From assembly GCA_947247005.1 (NCBI GenBank), contig OX365948.1, forward strand, positions 2,294,001 to 2,358,000: DNA of 64,000 bases, written 5' to 3'. Under the pieces are notes generated by a model. The model was given only the letters and a program-made list of their open reading frames with translations, was not told the DNA's origin and made no database searches. Below, in pieces: positions 56,593 to 64,000 of the stretch (its first letter is position 1; each line of letters begins with the position of its first letter). This DNA comes from Spisula solida (lineage: Eukaryota > Mollusca > Bivalvia > Venerida > Mactridae). Both the position numbers and the translations under genes were made by a program.

Positions 56593-58139
56593 ACTCCATC
56601 ATTTGTTGATGGCGTTATCCATTACACATAAGATTGGCACGAACACATTTAAATGCTGATTATTTCGAAATACTGGTACACTTTTTTCTATATCAGTTAC
56701 ATATTTTTTATTTTGTATATGTTTCTGACGCGACCATGGTCCGAATTTTTGGGTTGGACACAGAATATATTATTCCGTTAATATTGGCTTTGACTATATC
56801 CTCTCTGCGTGGAGAAGTTGTCAGTTGCTTTTGGAAGAGTCCACAACCATCATTACTTGTTGATAGCTAATACCAGAAATTATATGTGAGGAAAACTAGT
56901 TATACGTAGGGTGTTCCAGAAATAATATGACTTTTTCATAGCAGCGCGGTAAATCAGAAAGTTTGAAAACTAATTTGCTGTAAATGAATTTCATTTATTA
57001 TTGACAAATATGCGAAATATCAAAGCAATTTGTTTAACTATAAAAAATCTTTTTAACATACCATGTACCATGGAGGCGGGTCACGCCGTGACGTTATGAT
57101 AGGTTAACATGTTGTGCCAACAGAAGACGAATTGATGCTGGATTCCATTACATTCTGCTTATTTAATTATTTCCATGGTTTGCATTGTTGGTTTTGTCCA
57201 ATTTATGACATAATCTTACAATCGAGCGGTTTCTAGTTTTTGACGTTGACGTCATTTCGTCCATGGCGCGCTTGGATATACACATTTGTTTACTCAGTCA
57301 CTGCGGTATACCGTACACCGGATATTGCTAGTAACGTAAGTAACATTATCCACTTTCGCGACCTTCACAGGTATACCAGGGTAAGTTCAGATACGCTGTT
57401 TTGTCTTTCTGAGCGTGTTTAATGTAAATTTTATACAAAAGTATCCACTTCGATAATTTCCCTAGCCCCTGAAAGCCGACAAACGACCAGGAATTACTTA
57501 AAAGGGTAATTAAAAGACTAAACTCGTATCGTTACTCACGCAAAAATAAGCTCGGTCTGTCAAATAAAGATGTTTTTGTTTATATGCCATGTTAAACCAT
57601 TGTTATGACGTCACGCTATTGTTCTCATCGTCCAATATATTTAATATTGGACACCTATCAATGGCTTACTGTCCAATATGTTTACTCAACTGTCCAATAT
57701 TACTACACAAAAATATTGGACTGCTACAATAAACCAAAAGAAAACACGGAAACAGCAATCAATGACTACTGTTTTTAATAAAGATGCATGATAAATACAT
57801 ATAGATCAAATATATCAAATAACTACATGTTACATCATATTGATAGTCCATCAGCACTCATATAAGTCAATTGTTTAGAATTGCACGCGAAACGAGACAC
57901 CATTTCCCTGACATTTTACTTCAATTTTGTGTTCATATATAGCACCATGTTGGTATATAATCCTGTACATCGGGGAGTTTGTTGTAACGGACGTGCTGTA
58001 CACATAACTGGATCTTAGTCATGTAATTTGTCTTTGGTCGAAGATAGAAACCCTGCAAACAATATCCGTTCTCATATCTGGAATGAAAACAACAACAATC
58101 TTTGTAAACATGAAAATCGCAAAGAGACATATATACATG

Positions 58140-58880
58140 ACAGGGGTGGGGGGCAACCAAAGGCGGCTAGAGGATTCATGGCTACCATGGGCGACTAGAG
58201 GATTCATGGCTACCATGGGCGGTGGAGGATTTATTGCTTCCATGGGCGGCTGGGGGATTCATGGCTACCATCGGCGACAAGAGGATTCATGGCTACCATC
58301 GGCGAAGGGGAGATTCATGGCTACCAGGGGCGGCTAGATGATTGGTGGCAACCAAGGGCGGCTAGAGGATTCATGGCTACCATGGGCGACTAGAGGATTC
58401 ATGGCTACCATGGGCGGTGGAGGACTTATGGCTTCCATGGGCGGCTGGGGGATTCATGGCTACCATCGGCGACAAGAGGATTCATGGCTACCATCGGCGA
58501 AGGGGAGATTCATGGCTACCAGGGGCGGCTAGATGATTGGTGGCAACCAATGGCGGCTAGAGGATTAATGGCTACCATGGGCGACTAGAGGATTCATGGC
58601 TACCATGGGCGGAGGAGGATTTACGGCTTCCATGGGTTGATTGTGGATTTATGGCTATCAGGGGCAAATAGAGGATTCATGGCTACCATGGGCGGATAGA
58701 GGGTTCATGGCTACCAGGGGCTGATAGTGGATTCATGGCTACCAGGGGTGGATAGAGGGTCCGTGGCTATCAGAGGTGGCTAGAGGATTCATGGCTACCA
58801 GGGGCGGATAGTGGATTACTGGCTACTAGGGTCGACTAGAGAATTCATGGCTACCTTAGGGCGGCTACGTGATACATACA
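58140..58880. repeat. 27/28-bp minisatellite with 195-bp higher-order repeat
   Basis: The basic unit is gaggattcatggctaccatg followed by ggcgact(a). Seven basic units form a 195-bp block starting ggcaaccaa at 58152, 58347 and 58542; the first two blocks are nearly identical. After 58640 units become diverged (ccaggggcggatag). 195 is a multiple of three, which keeps a Gly/Met-rich frame open; I do not regard it as coding. Confidence 0.93.
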
Positions 58881-59558
58881 TAACACGGATAGATGCAGGT
58901 TCTATTTGTATTTGAAATTTTAAAAGTTAAACAACGGACTTGATGGCAATTATTTATGAAGTAAAATTACAGTTGAAGAACTGATTTATTATCAATTATT
59001 TACGCCGAATGAAAAATAACACCTACCTTTAACTTGCTCAGAAGGTTGAAGTAATCCATGATCACCTAAAGATTGTTTTAGCGTTACATTAACATCACGG
59101 TTGGACGCCTATTTTTTCATTTATATTTCACCATTCACAATGTCAGCAATTAAATCCCATTTAAATTTGAAATTTCGCATATTCCATATTATTTTGAATG
59201 ACAACAATTTCACTTCCAATGTATAAATATGCCATTTTTGTGAGACAGTTTAGGCGGGTGAATTGAACACCTACACGGCTAGTAAAATCTAGTCATGATT
59301 TCAACACAGTGTGTGTAAATTCATTGTTGTTGGATTAGCTCGTGAGATCATATTTTCACGTGTCCATTTAATCTGTTAATGGATTGACAAACATGAGGTT
59401 AGGGAAGGGGTCATTTTGTTGCATTTAAAAGAAGGAATGATGTTTGTTTTATCCTTTCAGTTCCATAACTATCTATATGTTTGCAGACAACTACTGTAGA
59501 AGTAACTATTTGGTTGCAACAAAGCGATTATTAACAATATTCAGTTTGTAAACAATGG
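58881..59558. other. Gene-free stretch
   Basis: AT-rich interior of the large inverted-repeat structure. No gene or repeat that I can support. Confidence 0.35.
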
Positions 59559-59687
59559 TTTAAGTAAGATATACGACTCAAACTGTCAATTATGAAATAT
59601 ATTGAACTATCTTCGGCGCTGGCGCGCCTCAGATAGTCCAATATTTTTCATAATGGACAGTTTTCGTCGTATATCTATTACTTAAAC
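59559..59687. repeat. Foldback element with GC-rich loop
   Basis: Arms of about 55 bp (gtttaagtaagatatacgac ... attgaactatct against agatagtccaatattttt ... acttaaac) are roughly 90% complementary. The loop tcggcgctggcgcgcctc (59613-59630) is itself GC-rich and partly self-complementary, unlike the AT-rich surroundings. Confidence 0.85.
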
Positions 59688-61351
59688 TACACAACTTGAA
59701 TCGAGCAAAATGACATTCCAGTGACCAAGTTTATGTTGTTAATGCTTAACCAGGAAAGGAATCATAGATAACGGTGCATTTTGAGAATAAATAAGCATGT
59801 TAGTGTACAGAGTATTGCTTTATTGATGCTCACTGGTGTACGGAGTATTTCTGTATAGTGTACGGAGTATTGCTCGCGGAAATTGAGAAAATGCTAGGTA
59901 AAAGCAGAGTTATATGGTTAATATTACTTATATTGTCTTGATCTATATCTGTTGAAAATAGTTTGGCAGGGTTTAGAGTATGATTAGTACATCCATCTAT
60001 AAGAACAATATGTTACTGTGCTGGTCTAAGAAAAATAATTGATCGGATCGCCTTGCATACATGCCATGTTTCACAGGCCCCTTAAAATGAGATTGTTGAT
60101 GGAAATGCAAGATATTTTAAAAATACGAGGGAGATTTTCCTTGCTCAAACTTTAAAACTCAAATTAATGAAGTTTATATACAATTTTCACTTATTTTACT
60201 TTTATGCCGATATCATGCATGCTTCATGAAGCAATTTAAAATAATACTTGTGATCATTTTATAATGTAAAAAAACTGTCAGGTTCCAGTATGTCCAAGAA
60301 ATGTGTAAGTTTTGATAAATTTGCCTCCAATCATGCGTGAGTAGAGTCTCAAATGCGTGAGACTCACGCATGATGCAGGACATCTAGCATGTATGCCCTT
60401 GAGAATATTTCTGTATCCTGTACATGCTCAATAGAAAAGCTCTGTCACACACACATTATTCTTGAAGAAGCTTTTATGACAAGACAATATACAGACTTAT
60501 TACACAAATAGATGGAGCTGATCAATCCCCTTTCATTTAACAGCACTTTATTGTATATGATGTGATATAGAATCTATCTTAGAGCTTCAAAACATTACAT
60601 AAATCAAATAAAACAAGACAAACTCCAGAATTATCCCCACATTACATACGTATTCTCATTAAGTAAAATGGGTGGTGGGTAAGTCACATAATAAGTAATT
60701 ATTAAGATATATGTAAGGTTCTATGTATTCGGTTAAAATTCAGTTCAGTTCTATTTAGTTTGTGTTTAGAAAATTGATTATAGTAACTATGATATGGACA
60801 CGTTATTGTACTGTCCAAAAGTGCAATCAATACTTACACTCAGCACTCAAATACTCAAATTCACTCTTTTGAGGTTCATAGAATGCAACATGTTTGAGAG
60901 CAAAAATTGGTTATAATGTTAAAATGCGTCTAAGTATTATTTTTTGCTTATTTCCTAGTTTAATTCAGTGTATTTGTAAGCATGATCTAATTTGCAATAC
61001 TCTGTACATTATACACCAATACTCCGTACACGAACTTATATCTATTTTGGTGTGTATCTTCGTTTTACTTTGATCAATTTTTCTGAAATTTGGACTTAAG
61101 ACATTTAGGTTCGATACAAACACAATGCTCAGTTTATAAAATATATATCTGGTTAATACACTCATTCCAAACGCATGTAAAGTGCAGTAGTCAATTTTTA
61201 CGAGTGAGCAGCTGCCCAATATGGGTAATTGAACACTTCTACGAATACCTGATATACTTAGTCGTACTGTAAAGTTATAAAAATATCCGAAGACGTAAAT
61301 ACCTAGTTGGGATGGTGTAAGTAGTCAGTAGTTTGGAAAATATCGTCTCTT
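59688..61351. other. Gene-free stretch with inverted gtgtacggagtatt words
   Basis: The word gtgtac(a/g)gagtatt occurs three times at 59813-59876 and in inverted form twice at 60993-61040, a second inverted pair inside the larger one. No gene is recognised. Confidence 0.5.
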
Positions 61352-61949
61352 AACTCACCCTTGTGTACACCAGAATGTCGCGAAAATTGATAACATTACT
61401 CACCATTACTAGCAGTATCCGGTGTACGGTATACCGCAGTGTCAGTTGTAATCAAAAACAAACAGCGATTGATTTGTAAGTTTGCATTCACACGTCATTG
61501 ACATCTAGGTAATGCCACATAATTTGCAAATATTATTTATCCTGTTGTTACTGAGATATTCACGTGTTTAGCGTTGTTAGTAATGAAAATGTACAGTGTG
61601 ACCCGCCTGTACGTTACATGGTTTCTATGATAACGCCTTGTATAAGCATCACCAACAACAACGAAAATTAGTTGCTGCCAGTACATAAAGCATGAAATGC
61701 TATGACGTCGCGTCACAAGTTGGAGCTATTTTACCTTTTACGGCGTTTTGATTTCTTGTAAAGTGATTATATCATTGATTCGTCAGATAAACTATATAAT
61801 GTTTTATATCATTTTAAACAGAAACAAAATTCTTACACAATTGGTTATTTTTTCTTTTAAAATGCTTGATAATAAAGACGTTAAAATCGTACGAAGGCTG
61901 CATGAAACGTACAAAAACAATGTAGAGATGTAACATTTTCTTTTAAGTA

Positions 61950-63775
61950 ATTGAAGTAAAACCATCCTTATGCTTATAAAATAAATTGGTGTTAAAAGAC
62001 TATTAGGGTCTGTGGTGAATAGAACGATATCATCGGCAAACAACAACATGTATATAGATAGTAAGTTGATATCATCATCCGTGAGATCATTTTGATTAAC
62101 TATCGTATTGATATCATTTATAAATAATCGAATATATAGTACAATGTCTGAACATGTACTCTGCTTAAACATATTCATTCTCTGACGGCATGACGAATGC
62201 ACCCTGTCATGCCTGCATATTCACTGTATATATTGAATTGTTTTCATTGTAATCATTTATTGAATGTTTAATAATGTTTGTACATAAATGTATCCAATAT
62301 CCTCTAATATAGAGGGAATTAAAGTGTTGAAGTGAAGTTGAAGAAGTGTCGAAAGCCTTTTCATAGTCGATAAAAGCACAGTATAATTTCCTTTTTTGTG
62401 ATAATATATTTTGTATGAATGAATACAGGATAAAAATACAGTCGGTTGTACTGCGTTCATCTCTAAAGCCAAATTGGGTGTTGTTAAATAAATTTTCTGA
62501 TTCACACCAGGTATTGATTCTATTTCTTAAGGTCAATGAGACTATTTTTGATAGAGTGTTTATAATTGTTATTCCTCTATAATTTGAAGGTTCTTTTACA
62601 TTCCCCTTTTTATGTATAGGGACAATATAACCCTTACTCCACTGATCTGGGTATACACCACTTTCATATATTTCATTGAATAGAGTCACTAAATAAGGTG
62701 CTATGAATTCATTGGAGTCAATGAAAAAATCTGCTACATTATTTGTTAAATCGGTGCTTTTATTTCTATTCAAACAAGAAATTGTTTTTTTAATTTCACT
62801 CTCTGTGAATGCGACATCTAACCAGATTCTCATACTGCGAACTATCAAAATCACTATCATGCGGCGTATTTGAGACTTTGTTGAAATGCTCGACAAAATC
62901 AGTTAAGCTAATGTTGGCTTGGTTTGACTTTGCTTTCTTTTTATATTTATTAATGTATTTCCAGAATTTCCTAGAGTTGGATTTGCTTAGTTTAGTTAAT
63001 GTTTGCTTTTCAGACATGTGAAATGAGCGTTTAGCTTTACGTTTCACTTTACAGAAACGATACCTGTGAAATAAAAATGATTGCAGATTATCAGCAGTTG
63101 GACTATATCTATGTATACGTTTATATTTTAGGAAATCGGCTTTCGCTTGTGAACATTCATTATTGAACCATTCGGCCTTTTTAAGCTTTGCGGCTTTGGA
63201 TACGTTCCTTTTAAAAGTTTTCCCATGTAGTTCAAACGATATATCAAAAATACGATCGGACATGTTTTCGATACACCCATTAATATCAGAGTCACCTCTT
63301 GTTAAATTATTGATTACGTCATCAAAAAATTGTTTATTATTGTTTAATGTGTCATGTAGCTTATTATGTTCAGTATTTTCCCAAAGTATCCTTTTGCAGA
63401 AGGATTCATTTTCTGTGTTGGCAGTTTCGTTGCGTAGAGCCAGACAAAATTCGATTGGACAGTGATCCGAAAATTCGGTTATGTCTAAAACATTCATTGA
63501 CTGGAATAATGAAAACAGTTTGTAATCAGTGATCACATAATCAACAACACTCGCGGCAAAGTTATTTGAGTTCAACTTATAGCATGTGTATAGTCCTTGT
63601 TCAATGCGACCATTTGCAATACATAATCCAGTTTGTTTACACAATGTTAACAATTTTTTTCCAAAGCTATTTATTGGCGCATCATTAGATGAACGCGTTG
63701 GGATATTACATGAACTCTCATCAACCGGTATGTCAATGTAACGGTTTAAATTTATGTTTTCGATACTAAGTATAG
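61950..63775 (-). pseudogene. Degraded LINE ORF2 (endonuclease C-terminus and RT)
   Basis: Minus strand, three frames. The first (from 63775 down to about 62840) holds the end of an APE endonuclease: GKKLLTLCKQTGLCIANGRI, SVVDYVITDYKLFS, EFSDHCPIEF, then a basic connector (KVKRKAKRSFH). A one-base change near 62840 shifts to the frame with CLNRNKSTDLTNNV, PIHKKGNVKEPSNYRGITII, NTQFGFRDERSTTDCIF and AFIDYEKAFDTSS. A second shift near 62205 leads to LFINDINTIVNQND and the catalytic LFADDIVLFTTDPNS. Sequence after about 61950 is no longer LINE-like. The N-terminal endonuclease part is missing; the foldback at 63776-63868 sits at that edge. It is a different lineage from the 25503 LINE. Confidence 0.82.
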
Positions 63776-63868
63776 GATAGAACATGAGTAGGTGTTGTAT
63801 ATGGGATATATAACTCCGAGTGAAACGAGGATTATAATCCCATATCAACACCTACGAGCCGTTCTATC
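63776..63868. repeat. Short foldback at the LINE edge
   Basis: Arms gatagaacatgagtaggtgt/tgtatatgggat and attataatcccatatcaaca/cctacgagccgttctatc are inverted copies (about 36 bp each with a few mismatches) around an ~20-bp loop. It marks the place where the LINE reading frame is lost. Confidence 0.75.
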
Positions 63869-64000
63869 TGACTTAGACTATAGATAAATAATCTTTGTTT
63901 ATCAGGTACACTTTGCCTGTAAATCGACCAGTACCCGGTACATAGGGTATGATAAACCATTTAAGTGCTGGTGTAATATGTTAAGTGTTGCATGATGCAT

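Larger units (their letters stand above)
57059..61624. mobile_element. Large inverted-repeat structure (possible TIR element)
   Basis: The left arm (57059-57390) and right arm (61352-61624) are inverted copies. They share gcggtataccgtacaccgga, then tagtaa, and ttcgcgacctt/attt-tcgcgacatt, and near the outer ends catgta and aggcgggtcac. The arms are clearly diverged. The 4-kb interior has minisatellites and foldbacks but no transposase. It could be a decayed long-TIR element or two inverted copies of one repeat; the outer borders are not exact. Confidence 0.6.

Noticed and set aside
56918..56950. Mariner-like end tagggtgttccagaaataat
   Set aside because: No inverted partner was found in the window; a solo end at best.

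Overview
The window is a piece of a metazoan nuclear genome, AT-rich and dense in repeats. It is most likely from a bivalve mollusc. The pointers are a short single-cysteine-cluster Toll-like receptor, a DM/DMA transcription factor, a large-exon TPR protein, a repeat whose outer motif reads CACCTGAGCACGAAGTGCTT (familiar to me from bivalve genomes), several LINE lineages and a Ty3/Gypsy element. The taxon is inference. There are no prokaryotic signals.

Four host loci can be supported. (1) 7224-9274, minus: a Toll-like receptor, leucine-rich ectodomain plus membrane segment and TIR domain, split by a one-base frame change just outside the membrane. (2) 17676-18705, minus: a second TLR copy, a clear pseudogene with three internal deletions. 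It lies in a diverged segmental duplication (4823-9305 against 14595-18717) that also carries the 3' flank with its minisatellites and a tRNA-like sequence. (3) 22911-25202, plus: a 763-residue TPR protein whose last ~155 residues look like a divergent TIR domain. Its reading frame has no ATG at the start, so a short upstream exon is suspected. (4) 38510-37087, minus: a two-exon DMRT gene with DM and DMA domains; the splice sites join in frame to 322 residues.

Almost everything else is mobile or repetitive DNA. 1-4275: a 35-bp satellite, a foldback, a 112-bp tandem duplication and a 1.6-kb TIR element. 9450-13887: a 60-bp minisatellite at the 5' side of the TLR, then a 5'-truncated LINE. 18692-21272: two LINE fragments (one with a 2A-like motif and a zinc finger), a foldback and a Harbinger-like remnant. 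25503-33535: a near full-length LINE (ORF1 plus ORF2), interrupted inside ORF2 by a 2.67-kb TIR element in a TA site. 35244-36202: a mariner-like non-autonomous element holding a perfect 57-bp-arm palindrome with an 8-bp target duplication. 40545-51524: a probable Harbinger-type element with matching termini, into which a 5.5-kb Ty3/Gypsy element (45587-51079, one intact gag-pol frame) has inserted. 53828-64000: a tRNA-derived SINE, an RT fragment, a 27-bp minisatellite, a 4.5-kb inverted-repeat structure with further repeats inside it, and a degraded minus-strand LINE.

Functionally the host genes point to innate immunity (TLR, TPR/TIR) and to gonad or neural transcriptional control (DMRT). 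They are not an operon and need not work together. The window is best read as an immune-gene neighbourhood reshaped by segmental duplication and repeated nested transposition.
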